64,000 bases of DNA, from NCBI RefSeq assembly GCF_047238105.1, contig NZ_JBDFMD010000001.1:1178001-1242000 (forward strand). The letters run 5' to 3'. This DNA is from Paenibacillus_D sp047238105 (lineage in GTDB: Bacteria > Bacillota > Bacilli > Paenibacillales > Paenibacillaceae). Numbering within the stretch: the first letter of the stretch is position 1; each line of letters starts with the position of its first letter. Under the pieces are notes generated by a model. The model did not search any database, was not told the origin of the DNA, and was given only the letters and a program-made list of their open reading frames with translations. Below are positions 17,613-26,146 of the stretch, piece after piece. Made by a program: the position numbers and the translations under genes.

Positions 17613-18172
17613 CCCTCCTCCTGCAGCTTGTGCTTCAACATCGCCCTGGCTCTGGCCAGCTTGCTCTTAACCGTGCTTGATTTTTCTTGGAGCTGTCCGC
17701 TGATGGCGTCTACTGTAAGATCATGGTAGTAGTACAGCACAATGACTTCCCGATATTTGTAAGGCAGCGTTTGGATGACTGCTGCGAGCGATATTGCCTC
17801 TGCCGACTCCTCTGGCCCCGGAGTTGACGCCGTCCGCTCATCCCATCCCTTGTCGAGAAAAATCAGCCGCGTCCATGCCGCCCGCCGCATCCGCTGTCTG
17901 CATTCGTTTATCGTAATCCTCACAAGCCAAGGTCTTAGCGAGCCGTGATCGTGCAGTTGGCTAATCCTGCGGTATAACGCGATGAATACCTCCTGACTGA
18001 CATCCTCGGCCCAGTGGCGGTCGCGCAGCAGCAGAAAAGCGGTACGGATGATCATACTGCCATAGCGCTCCATCACCAGACGCAGCGCCTCCTGCTCGCC
18101 TTGCAGCAGCCGGGCTGCAAGCTCACGGTCAGTGGGTAAGGTTGACCCCCGACTTTCTCTTGCGTCGTTCAC
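17609..18172 (-). CDS. ECF RNA polymerase sigma factor
   Basis: A 187-residue sigma-70 family factor with only regions 2 and 4. Region 2 includes RYGSMIIRTAFLLLRDRHWAEDVSQEVFI and LRPWLVRITINECRQRMR. Region 4 includes LPYKYREVIVLYYYHDLTVD and SSTVKSKLARARAMLK. The start is GTG, overlapping the stop of the upstream TPR gene by four bases (GTGA). It resembles the SigW/SigM-like ECF groups that respond to envelope stress. Being second in its operon, behind a large extracytoplasmic protein, is unusual; such operons normally start with the sigma gene. Confidence 0.92.
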   Translation of the reverse strand: MNDARESRGSTLPTDRELAARLLQGEQEALRLVMERYGSMIIRTAFLLLRDRHWAEDVSQEVFIALYRRISQLHDHGSLRPWLVRITINECRQRMRRAAWTRLIFLDKGWDERTASTPGPEESAEAISLAAVIQTLPYKYREVIVLYYYHDLTVDAISGQLQEKSSTVKSKLARARAMLKHKLQEEG

Positions 18173-19545
18173 TCCCGCTGCGCATCCCAGTCCAGACTGT
18201 CCAGCGCTTGAAGGTCAAAAGCGGTTGGATTCGTCAGCCGGTTCAGATAGCTTAAGGCCAGTTCGTTATTTTTACCTTCCCCTCGCAAGTCTTCCCCGAA
18301 AGCATAGATCAGACCAAGCGCGCGTATGGCCTCTTGGTGGTGCTCCTCCTGCTTGTACGCTGCAATAGCCTCCTCCCAGTCGCGAGCCAGGACATGGCGG
18401 TCGCCTGCGAGCTGACCTTCGTCAGACATCGAAAATAAAGGCATCTGCCCGCCGTTTGTACCATAGTAGCTGGTACTGCTGCTTATGCGGAGACCTTGCT
18501 CGTCGTAGGCATCAACTGACCAGCTGAAGTGACCCCCGGGATACACGACGCCGAGTATCGTCGCGGGCAGCGGACCATCCTCATTCCAATGAATGCCTCT
18601 GGCATAGCCCCGCAATTCGGCGATGGTATACACCGCTTCCGTGCCCGGCCAGTCCTCTTGCAGCGAACCCGAAGACGAGCTGAGCAAGCTGCCGTCGCTG
18701 CTCAACTCGATAGACTGGATATGCAGCTTATAGCTGACAGCCCCCGGGTAGGGCTCCCACTGGAAATGCAGCTCTTCTTCGCCGATCTCCTCGCCGTTTC
18801 CGGGCGCAATCGTCTGCAGCTTTGGCACGAATTGGACATCGAAGGTATGCGTCGTTCCACTCTCCAATGCGAGCACCTCCTGGGGCGCTTCCGCCCTCAC
18901 CCAGCCGTCTACCTGCTCGGGTGTCAGTCCCACGCCAACTTCATAACGACCGGGTTCGATGTTATAAAACCAGTATTCGCCGTTATCGTCCGTCATCGTA
19001 GCCTGATTATACAGGTAGCCTGGACTATTCCAGTTCGATGCGTCCGCAGGCTGCAGATAAACTATCGCACCAGACTGGGGCTCCCCGCCGATCAGCACTC
19101 GACCGCTGAGTGCCGGAGAGGAAGACTCTCCGACTTGCGGACGCAACAAGTCAATCCACCGATGGGCTTCCTGGGCCCGGAAAGACGACAGGGCTTCTGT
19201 AAACCACTTGAGCGCCTCCGTCCGGTTCCCGTTCTTCAGATAAAGATGCCCTAACGTATATGCGCTATGTTCCTGCGACCAGGGATGCTCCGGATACTCC
19301 TGTACCATCTCTTGCGCATACGCCAGCGCCTGCGCGTAGGAGACCTTCCGGTCATTCGCCTGTGAATATCCATGTCCGCTCGGCCGGATATCGATCCGGT
19401 CATCATGCATCGGATTTGAATCGATGATCAGACTGACCAATCGGTCCGGCTTGGGATCGTCCCGGATCGCACTCGCAATGCCAACGGTGAGCAGGACCAC
19501 GGCTAGCCAGAAGACGAGCGTCCCGACTTTAATCTTGATGTACAT
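18169..19545 (-). CDS. membrane-anchored TPR/carboxypeptidase-regulatory-like protein
   Basis: This 458-residue protein has an N-terminal signal anchor (VFWLAVVLLTVGIASAI) and an outside domain with TPR-like helices (about 75-130: QEYPEHPWSQEHSAYTLGHL, NRTEALKWFTEAL). A carboxypeptidase-regulatory-like beta domain follows (LSGRVLIGGEPQSGAIVYL, DDNGEYWFYNIEPGRYEVGV), then an Fn3-like segment (FQWEPYPGAVSYKLHIQ) and a final TPR-like helical part. ATG at 19545 is preferred, with GAGGG 11 bases upstream. It is the first gene of an operon with the ECF sigma and anti-sigma genes, each overlapping the next by four bases. A sensory role toward the sigma factor is inference. Confidence 0.6.
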   Translation of the reverse strand: MYIKIKVGTLVFWLAVVLLTVGIASAIRDDPKPDRLVSLIIDSNPMHDDRIDIRPSGHGYSQANDRKVSYAQALAYAQEMVQEYPEHPWSQEHSAYTLGHLYLKNGNRTEALKWFTEALSSFRAQEAHRWIDLLRPQVGESSSPALSGRVLIGGEPQSGAIVYLQPADASNWNSPGYLYNQATMTDDNGEYWFYNIEPGRYEVGVGLTPEQVDGWVRAEAPQEVLALESGTTHTFDVQFVPKLQTIAPGNGEEIGEEELHFQWEPYPGAVSYKLHIQSIELSSDGSLLSSSSGSLQEDWPGTEAVYTIAELRGYARGIHWNEDGPLPATILGVVYPGGHFSWSVDAYDEQGLRISSSTSYYGTNGGQMPLFSMSDEGQLAGDRHVLARDWEEAIAAYKQEEHHQEAIRALGLIYAFGEDLRGEGKNNELALSYLNRLTNPTAFDLQALDSLDWDAQRE

Positions 19546-19616
19546 AGGTTCCACTCCCTCTTGATACCTCTATACTACTAAGATGCATTGGACGCGGCAA
19601 CCGGTTGCAGTTCGTG

Positions 19617-19647
19617 CAAAAAAAAACCGGACGGCATAACGCCGTCC
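19617..19647 (-). terminator. terminator of hflKC
   Basis: The minus-strand stem GGACGGC-GTTAT-GCCGTCC is followed by GG and eight T. It is placed 15 bases past the hflC stop. Confidence 0.85.
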
Positions 19648-19661
19648 AGTGTTGCATCTGT

Positions 19662-20531
19662 TTATTCGCGTCCGAGCAAAATTCGCGTATACGGCGAATC
19701 AACCGGCAGCATGATGATCGTCTCGTCCTGAATCGTAGTTACATAACTCTCCAGCGTACGATACAGCTGATAGAAGTTCGCATCCTTGCCATACGCTTCA
19801 TTATAAATACGAGCCGCTTCTTCCTCGCCTTCGGCGATGATCATCTTGGCGTCGGACTCTGCTTTGGCGATCAGCTCGCGGGCCTGACGGTCGGCGGCAG
19901 CCGTAATCTTGCGAGACTCCTCGTCTCCTTCCGAGAGGTAACCGGCTGCGATCGACTGACGGTCGGATATCATCCGTTCATAGACGCTGTCCTTGTTCTC
20001 CTCTGGCAGATCCGTACGCTTGATGCGGACATCGACGATTTCAATGCCGTAGTTCTGACGGTCGGCCGTCTCGGCCACCTCGCGGGTAATCTCCGCGTTC
20101 AGGTCGCCACGGGCGGTATTCTCACTAATAATATCCCCGTACTCGATCTCTGACAGCTTACGGCGGACTGTACTGTAGACATTGTCCCCAATCCGGCTTT
20201 CAGCAGAGCTGACCGTCCTCAATGTGCGCAAGAACTGCTGAGGACTTGTGATCCGCCACACGGTATAGTTATCAACGATAATCGGTTTTTTGTCTTTGGT
20301 GAGAATCTCAGTTGGCTTGTTGTCATCGTAAACAATCTGATATTTCGGTAGCGATGTGGTGGTCTCAATGAACGGAATCTTGAATTTCATCCCCGGGCTG
20401 CTGTGGATCTTGACGGCTTCACTGAAGCGCAGCACGACCTTGTATTCGCCTTCCTTGACTATAAACACTGAGGAAAGCAGCAGGATAAGAGCTACAATAA
20501 CGACAACCAATGCTCCGATACGTTTTACCAT
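19662..20531 (-). CDS. hflC: HflC, SPFH/band 7 protease modulator
   Basis: A 289-residue membrane protein with one N-terminal helix (about 5-25) and a band 7/SPFH domain (VKEGEYKVVLRFSEAVKIHSSPG...). A long helical C-terminal part carries the ERQR-type region SDRQSIAAGYLSEGDEESRKI and EAYGKDANFYQLYRTLESY. With HflK it forms a large cage that modulates the FtsH protease in Proteobacteria; FtsH is not in this window. It overlaps hflK by one base (TAATG). The role in Firmicutes is less studied. Confidence 0.93.
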   Translation of the reverse strand: MVKRIGALVVVIVALILLLSSVFIVKEGEYKVVLRFSEAVKIHSSPGMKFKIPFIETTTSLPKYQIVYDDNKPTEILTKDKKPIIVDNYTVWRITSPQQFLRTLRTVSSAESRIGDNVYSTVRRKLSEIEYGDIISENTARGDLNAEITREVAETADRQNYGIEIVDVRIKRTDLPEENKDSVYERMISDRQSIAAGYLSEGDEESRKITAAADRQARELIAKAESDAKMIIAEGEEEAARIYNEAYGKDANFYQLYRTLESYVTTIQDETIIMLPVDSPYTRILLGRE

Positions 20532-21622
20532 TATTGTGCACCTCCCTGTGCTGGCTCATCGGCGGCTTCCGGCTCCGCAGGTGGAGGCGGCGGAGTGGGT
20601 GCAGATGCCGGGGGAGGCGTACTTGTGCTTGTTGATGTATTAGAGCCACTCGATTTCAGCAGCTCATTCAGCGGTAGATACTTGACTGTATCGCCGCCGC
20701 CATCCGAGATAATGACCTTGGCGCCTGGCAGCACCTTCTCGAAGGTTTCGAGAATCAGCCGGTTGCTGGTGACATTCGGGTTTTTAACAAACTCGTTGTA
20801 GACCGCATTGAACTTGGCCACGTCACCTTGCGCATTGACGATCCGCGAATGCTTCTCCGATTCTGCTTGCTCCAGTAAAGCCTGCGCTTCACCACGGGCT
20901 TTCGGAAGAATATCATTTACATACTTTTGGGCTTGGTTGATTTTGGTGCTGCGCTGCTCTCTGGCATTCGTAACGTCCTTGAACGCCTCCTGCACTTTGC
21001 CGATTGGCGGCTCGATATCCTGGAACTTGACATCGATGATTTGAATCCCTGTCTCATATTGCTCTTGCAGCTCAATCAGTTTGGTTCTCACATCAGACTG
21101 GATCGCCGTCTTACCGTCGGTAATCGCAAAATCCAGCTTATTCGAACCGATGACGGAGCGAATCGCCGAGATGGCCGAGTTGCGCAGGAATGTCTCTGAG
21201 TCCGAGATATTGTATAGATATTTCTCCAGATCGGCGACCTTCCATTCGACAACGGCATCAGCCGACACAATATTCTCATCGCCCGTAATCATCAGCGCCT
21301 CGGAGTCAACCGAGACAAATTCGCCGCCCCGCTCGGTATAGCCGATGTGGATCCGCTGTTCGAGATTAGCCTGCACGATTACCGCTTCCTGGATGGGATA
21401 AGGCATTTTGAAATGAAGTCCCGGACTCGAAGTTGTTGATTTATACTCCCCGAATGTAAGGATGGCCGCTTGCTCCTGCTCCTCCACCGTATAGAACGAT
21501 GATGAGCCGATCATAATAACGACCAATGCGATGACGCCAATGATGATGTTGCGGAACAAATTTTTGGGCACGCCCGGCATTCTTGCCGGTTCGGTGCCTT
21601 TTCCCCCCGTGTGTACTTCCAT
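20531..21622 (-). CDS. hflK: HflK, SPFH/band 7 protease modulator
   Basis: This 363-residue partner of HflC has a short cytoplasmic N-terminus, a helix at about 23-45 (NIIIGVIALVVIMIGSSSFY) and an SPFH domain with VEEQEQAAILTFGEYKS and SPGLHFKMPYPIQEAV. The helical region contains PKARGEAQALLEQAESEK. The last ~45 residues are low complexity Ser/Thr then Pro (TPPPPPAEPE), longer than in many homologues. The ATG at 21622 follows GGGAGGAGAACAAGC. hflK and hflC form a two-gene operon. Confidence 0.93.
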   Translation of the reverse strand: MEVHTGGKGTEPARMPGVPKNLFRNIIIGVIALVVIMIGSSSFYTVEEQEQAAILTFGEYKSTTSSPGLHFKMPYPIQEAVIVQANLEQRIHIGYTERGGEFVSVDSEALMITGDENIVSADAVVEWKVADLEKYLYNISDSETFLRNSAISAIRSVIGSNKLDFAITDGKTAIQSDVRTKLIELQEQYETGIQIIDVKFQDIEPPIGKVQEAFKDVTNAREQRSTKINQAQKYVNDILPKARGEAQALLEQAESEKHSRIVNAQGDVAKFNAVYNEFVKNPNVTSNRLILETFEKVLPGAKVIISDGGGDTVKYLPLNELLKSSGSNTSTSTSTPPPASAPTPPPPPAEPEAADEPAQGGAQ

Positions 21623-21770
21623 GCTTGTTCTCCTCCCGTTGGTCATTGCTCATAGCTATGCAAACCTGACAACATGTAGTACGCAGGGAACGGTCATGCG
21701 TTTCATTTTCATTAGAATCGGTTAATGATTAAGATTTCCTAATAAAATAACCCCACAATTAAAAAAAGAG

Positions 21771-21808
21771 CCGCCTGGAAATCTCAGTGAATTTCCAAAC
21801 GGCTCTTA
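21771..21808 (-). terminator. terminator after ycnI
   Basis: The arms are AAGAGCCG and CGGCTCTT plus an inner GGAAAT/ATTTCC stem. The minus strand ends in TTTTTTT. It lies 10 bases past the ycnI stop. Confidence 0.85.
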
Positions 21809-21817
21809 TTCCTGTCA

Positions 21818-22519
21818 TTACGCTTTGCGGCCTCGCGTCAGGACGACGAACAGCGCCAGCGCCGAGAGGACTACAGCTGCAATGGCAATCCACAGCGTGG
21901 CCGTACTTACACCGGAAGCTGCCGGTGCAGCGGTTTCATCGGCGGATGGCGCATCAACAGCCGGGTCCGCTGGAGCTGACTGACCGGCGCCGGTTGCAGC
22001 ATCACTGGTGCCCTGGCTGTGCCCGTGACCGTCGTCCTGGGCTTCACCTTCGGTGACTGCAGTCAGCGAGGCAGGCATAGGGGAGTCGGTGCCCGGGGCG
22101 CCGATCCACTCCGCTATACTGCCGTCCGCATAGGTCTGGTAGGCGCGCCAGACGAGCTCAGTAGCATCGTCTGCGACCCGGCCCTGCATCCGAAACTCTG
22201 TGAATTCGGTATCGGCGAGACCCTGGCCTTCTGCCTTCCAGGTCACATTCATGATGCGGTTATCTGTCTTCTCCAGTTCTGTAACCCAGCCCGCTTTGGG
22301 CTCGGTGCGCGTAATGTTGACGCCTTCCGGCACAGCGACACGGACTTCCGTTGTAAACGTGCCTTTCGTCTCGCTGGGGACACGCACGCTGAACACTTCA
22401 AAGGAGCCCTGAACCACCTCAGCGGGTCTGACAGTGACATGGGCGCTGGCCACGCTGGCTGTAAACAACATCGCCAGGACAGCCATCATCAGACTGATGC
22501 GCAATTGCTTGGTTCCCAT
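21818..22519 (-). CDS. ycnI: YcnI-like copper-binding protein (DUF1775)
   Basis: A 233-residue secreted, membrane-anchored protein. The signal peptide ends ASVASA, leaving His27 as the first mature residue (HVTVRPAEV), as in YcnI proteins. There an N-terminal His and a Glu bind Cu(II) in a monohistidine brace. The DUF1775 domain covers about 27-150 (VPSETKGTFTTEVRVAVPEG, GWVTELEKTDNRIMNVTWK). A His/Asp/Ser/Ala-rich linker (DDGHGHSQG) and a C-terminal membrane helix follow. ATG at 22519 gives the signal peptide directly; the frame extends upstream without a ribosome site. It closes the copper-type cluster; a copper chaperone or acquisition role is inferred from the family. Confidence 0.85.
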   Translation of the reverse strand: MGTKQLRISLMMAVLAMLFTASVASAHVTVRPAEVVQGSFEVFSVRVPSETKGTFTTEVRVAVPEGVNITRTEPKAGWVTELEKTDNRIMNVTWKAEGQGLADTEFTEFRMQGRVADDATELVWRAYQTYADGSIAEWIGAPGTDSPMPASLTAVTEGEAQDDGHGHSQGTSDAATGAGQSAPADPAVDAPSADETAAPAASGVSTATLWIAIAAVVLSALALFVVLTRGRKA

Positions 22520-22640
22520 ATTATCCAACCACCCTGTTTGTGTAGTAACTGCTTCTCTTGAAAGTATAGTCTTGCCGCTGCGCCGCCACATGACTCGATC
22601 GGGCTATACGTCGTGACAGCTTTGTGACCAATCGCATCGC

Positions 22641-23363
22641 TTAACGGGAACGGTTCATGAACCCCTGCTCGTACGCATAACGAGTAAGTTGAACTCGGTT
22701 GGCCAGATGCAGCTTCTGCAATATATGCTTGAGATGGTTCTTGACTGTGTGCTCCGAGATGCCTAACGCTTCGGCCACTCCGCGGTTGGACTCGCCCTTA
22801 GCTACCCGTGCCAGCACCTCCTGCTCGCGCGGCGTCAATGGCGTCGTTCCGGCCTCATCGGCTGCAGCCACCGAAGCCGCTAGTTCAGCCGGAGCTGTGT
22901 CCGCGTGCGCGCCGCCGGGGGTGAATTCGTGGAGCAGCCGGAAGGCCAGCTCCTTGGACATCGGCGCTTCATCGACCGCGACGGCTCTCAGATACTCCAG
23001 CCAGGAAGACGGCGTCAGGTTTTTCAGCAGATACCCTTGAGCGCCCCGTTTCAGGGCATCGAAGAGATGCGTGATGTCGTCGGAGACCGTGACCATAACG
23101 ATCTTGACCTCTGGCGTATCCGACTTGATCCGCCGAGTCGCTTCCAGACCACCCATGCCAGGCATGCTGATATCCATCAGGATCATGTGCGGACGGAGGC
23201 TTGCATTGAGCTCCAGGGCATCTTCCCCGCTGGCAGCCTCTCCTACAATCTCGAACATCGCGTCTTCCTCCAGGATGACCCGCATGCCCTCGCGCCCATG
23301 CGGATGATCATCGACGAGCAGCACGTTGATCCTGCTTGCGGAGCTGTCTGTCTGCCTTTTCAT
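22641..23363 (-). CDS. NarL/LuxR-family response regulator
   Basis: A 240-residue regulator. The receiver domain (about 12-130) has LLVDDHPHGREGM, the phosphoacceptor Asp in HMILMDISMPGMGG, and the switch Thr in MVTVSDD and Lys in YLLKN. A Gly/Ala-rich linker of about 35 residues follows, then a LuxR-type DNA-binding domain (TPREQEVLARVAKGESNRGVAE to EHTVKNHLKHILQKL). ATG at 23363 overlaps the kinase stop by four bases (ATGA) and has GGGAGG before it. It pairs with the adjacent kinase; the targets are probably ycnJ/ycnI, by position. Confidence 0.9.
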   Translation of the reverse strand: MKRQTDSSASRINVLLVDDHPHGREGMRVILEEDAMFEIVGEAASGEDALELNASLRPHMILMDISMPGMGGLEATRRIKSDTPEVKIVMVTVSDDITHLFDALKRGAQGYLLKNLTPSSWLEYLRAVAVDEAPMSKELAFRLLHEFTPGGAHADTAPAELAASVAAADEAGTTPLTPREQEVLARVAKGESNRGVAEALGISEHTVKNHLKHILQKLHLANRVQLTRYAYEQGFMNRSR

Positions 23364-24208
23364 CGGCGGGCACCTCCCTTTCTCTCGATCTCTACCACTG
23401 TACCCCCGTCCGAGCGCATCCGAAGCCACCAGCCCATCGCCTCCGCCCGGCTCTCCATCATCCGCAGCCCGTAACAACCGCGGGCCGTGCGGCGTTCCTC
23501 CGTTAGTCCGATTCCGTTATCCTTGATGACGCAGGTGAACCCGTCGGCTGCGGTAGGTCCATGCCCCCAGCAGTGTACTGTTGCCGAGGCAGCCTGGGCG
23601 TGCTTCTGGACGTTGAGCAGCGCTTCACGGATGATGGACAGCAGCTCGACCTTCTCTTTCGGAGACAGGTTCGCGTCTGACAACCGCCAGTCGAGCTCGA
23701 TCGCTATCCCGCTGCCGGACTCGATCTCGCCGGCGAGTGTCTTCACCGACTGCGTCCAGCTCAGGTCGGTAACGACCGGCGCTTCCTTCAGGGCAGCCAG
23801 TGACTGGCGGACATCCTCGTAGACATGTCTGACCGTGCTGCGAATCTGTCTCGTCTGAGCCTGGACCTCCTCCTTGCTGTCCATCTGCTCAAGCCGGTCC
23901 AGCTTCACCGAGAGCAGGAAGAGCGATTGCGAGATGCCGTCATGCAGCTCCCGCGCCAGCTGCTCCCGCTCCTCCAGCGCCGCCTTGAGCGACTGCTCGC
24001 GCCGAAGCGTTTCCTGTGTCGCTTCCAGCTTGCGGAAGAGCTTGCGAAGCAGGGTCAGCGTAACTGCGAGGACGATAAAAGGCGAGAGCAGATTGCCCAG
24101 CTCCATGGATAGATAAGGCAGCAGTACCGTATGCCGCAGATACTCCCAGATTCCGATGGTGACCGTCGGAATCCACAGAATCAGCCATTTGATCTGTTTG
24201 TAGGTCAT
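23360..24208 (-). CDS. NarX/DesK-type sensor histidine kinase
   Basis: A 282-residue kinase with two short N-terminal membrane segments (about 8-25 and 35-55) and almost no external loop. A HisKA_3 dimerisation domain has the phosphorylated His in ARELHDGISQSLF. The HATPase domain is EALLNVQKHAQA, IKDNGIGL and ARGCYGLRMMESRAEAMGWW. The lack of a sizeable outside domain suggests sensing within the membrane. It lies 43 bases after ycnJ and overlaps the response regulator. Confidence 0.9.
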   Translation of the reverse strand: MTYKQIKWLILWIPTVTIGIWEYLRHTVLLPYLSMELGNLLSPFIVLAVTLTLLRKLFRKLEATQETLRREQSLKAALEEREQLARELHDGISQSLFLLSVKLDRLEQMDSKEEVQAQTRQIRSTVRHVYEDVRQSLAALKEAPVVTDLSWTQSVKTLAGEIESGSGIAIELDWRLSDANLSPKEKVELLSIIREALLNVQKHAQAASATVHCWGHGPTAADGFTCVIKDNGIGLTEERRTARGCYGLRMMESRAEAMGWWLRMRSDGGTVVEIERKGGARR

Positions 24209-24251
24209 AAGGCGCTTCTCCTTCCATCAGCACGAGCCGCCTCCGCTGCCG

Positions 24252-25913
24252 TCAATAGTTGCGGAAAATCTCTTCATGGACGCGCTCCACATCCTGGCTG
24301 TCGCGGATCCGGATCTGAGCCTGCCACTCGCCGGCAAACGGGATATAACGGCCGGTGGCCTGATAGGTCGCTTTGGTAAAGCCGGTGAATGTGTCTACCT
24401 CTTCATCATCGTACGGCTCGATCGGAATCTCGATGGCGCCGAGGTCGGACTGGTCCAGCGAACGCAGCAGCAGCGTGACGGATTTGGGCTCGCCCAGCTC
24501 GTCCGGCAGCCACACCTTCGTGATGATATGATTGTCCGCACCCGGGACGTTAGGGGTAATCCGCAGCGTGATATGCATCTCCTCGCCCATCAGGTGTTCG
24601 GATACCGGCTCATTGGCCGGCAGCGGACTGATATAGGTGAAGATGCCCACCACGGCGATGATCAGCGCCATTAGTACCGCATCAGCCTTTAGCAGCGAGC
24701 CTGCCGGCAGATTGCCGCGCTTAATCCGCAGCCGGAGCAGGAAGCCGACCGCGATGACCAGGAGCACCAGACCGGTCTTGATAATCAGCAGCGTCCCCCA
24801 GGCGGTATAGAACAGGTAGTCGGGACGCGGGATAAACAGCAGCGCGGACAGCACGCCGGTGATGGTCAGCAGCAGGATCGAGAGCCAAGCTGCCGTCGTG
24901 AATGTCTCCGCGAACCGGCCGGCATCCTTGCGCTCTTCGAACCAGAGCGTCAGCAGGAAGAACAAACCGCCGGCCCAGACCGCCGAAGCAGCGATATGGA
25001 TAAAATTCAAGCCGAGGGAATAGAACAGCGGCTCATAAGCAGACGCATGTCCGCTCCAGCCTTCCAGACCGAGAGCCGTGAGAGCCCATATGGCTCGGAT
25101 CGCGCGTCCTCCACGGAGCACGAGGAAGCCTAGCAGCGCGACGACGACAATCGCCGCCCAGGTTAGACCGATCTCCGTGCGTGTGAACAGCCGCAGCCAG
25201 TCTTCGGATGGCTGGCCGACCATAAGCTCCCGCGAATGAACGAACACATAGAGCAGAGCAGCGACTAGATATGCTCGCATCAGCCAGAGTCCCCAGGAGC
25301 GAAAAACGCCGAGCAGCACTTCATTCTTGTTGCGCAGCATCGCGTACCACAGCATCACCCCGGCGGCGATCAGCATCGCCAGGTAATACAAGATCCTGGC
25401 AGCGTACAGCGCCAGCTCGGCGGTGGTAAGCTGGGTTGCGGCGGCATGTCCCGTATGCCCCATCTGCTCGTGCAGATTAAAGGAGGACGCGTCGCGCCCC
25501 CCGGGCGGGTCGCCGACGACGAAGATGTAGGAGCCCGACACCGGATGGCCATCTGCCGAAATAATGCTGTAGGCGACCGTGTAGACGTCTTCTGACAACT
25601 CCGGGATCGCCAGCCTGATCGTCGTCCGGTCATCCGACACGGTCGCCCGTTCATCGGTTACGGGCCGGGACTGCGAATCGAGCACCCTCAGCGAGCCGAT
25701 CTGGGCTTCGATCTGTTCATTAAAGGCAATCGCGATCTCCGGCGGGCTCTCTTCCATCTGAGCCCCCGGTTCGGGCGTAAACGATTCGGCTACCGCATGG
25801 GCAGCCGCCGGCAAAGGCTGGATGAGCCAGCCGGCTGCCATGATCACGATGAGCAACAGCGACAGTATATGTCGGCGCGCGCGCAGACGCGGCGGTACTG
25901 CAAATGAATTCAA
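24252..25913 (-). CDS. ycnJ: copper transporter, CopC-CopD fusion (YcnJ-like)
   Basis: A 553-residue protein. A signal peptide ends at about 38, and the mature protein begins His-Ala-Val, the CopC copper ligand. The CopC domain runs about 39-135 (SFTPEPGAQMEESPPEI, ISADGHPVSGSYIF). Eight or so membrane helices of the CopD domain follow (about 155-430). The C-terminal ~120-residue outside domain is YtkA-like (LRITPNVPGADNHIITKVWL). The start is TTG behind GAGGAAGTGTTCGA. In B. subtilis YcnJ is a copper importer coregulated with YcnI. The two-component system inserted between them here replaces the ycnK repressor. Confidence 0.9.
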   Translation of the reverse strand: MNSFAVPPRLRARRHILSLLLIVIMAAGWLIQPLPAAAHAVAESFTPEPGAQMEESPPEIAIAFNEQIEAQIGSLRVLDSQSRPVTDERATVSDDRTTIRLAIPELSEDVYTVAYSIISADGHPVSGSYIFVVGDPPGGRDASSFNLHEQMGHTGHAAATQLTTAELALYAARILYYLAMLIAAGVMLWYAMLRNKNEVLLGVFRSWGLWLMRAYLVAALLYVFVHSRELMVGQPSEDWLRLFTRTEIGLTWAAIVVVALLGFLVLRGGRAIRAIWALTALGLEGWSGHASAYEPLFYSLGLNFIHIAASAVWAGGLFFLLTLWFEERKDAGRFAETFTTAAWLSILLLTITGVLSALLFIPRPDYLFYTAWGTLLIIKTGLVLLVIAVGFLLRLRIKRGNLPAGSLLKADAVLMALIIAVVGIFTYISPLPANEPVSEHLMGEEMHITLRITPNVPGADNHIITKVWLPDELGEPKSVTLLLRSLDQSDLGAIEIPIEPYDDEEVDTFTGFTKATYQATGRYIPFAGEWQAQIRIRDSQDVERVHEEIFRNY

Positions 25914-26047
25914 TCGAACACTTCCTCTCTCTCCCTCTGTCCAATGATAGTTTACTAAATCTAGCAGCTGATTCCAACGTCAAAACATTGAACATTCGCG
26001 TGGTATCAGGTACAATGAAAGCTTGTCAGGTCGAAGAAGGTCATTTC

Positions 26048-26100
26048 TTGACAACACAAGATATAGAGTGTTAATTTATTCATGTAACAATATATTGTAT
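26048..26100 (+). promoter_or_regulatory. nrdAB promoter region with two NrdR-like boxes
   Basis: A TTGACA (26048-26053) is followed by two 16-base sites resembling the NrdR box acaCwATATwGtgt. Box 1, at 26056-26071, is ACAAGATATAGAGTGT. Box 2, at 26085-26100, is TAACAATATATTGTAT. Each matches the consensus at about 13 of 16 positions, with 13 bases between them. The -10 is uncertain (TTAATT at 26071). NrdR repression of ribonucleotide reductase genes through paired boxes is well established. Confidence 0.65.
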
Positions 26101-26146
26101 ATCACGGTCTCATAATGAGTCCTTACATAAGGAGTGACACAAGCAA

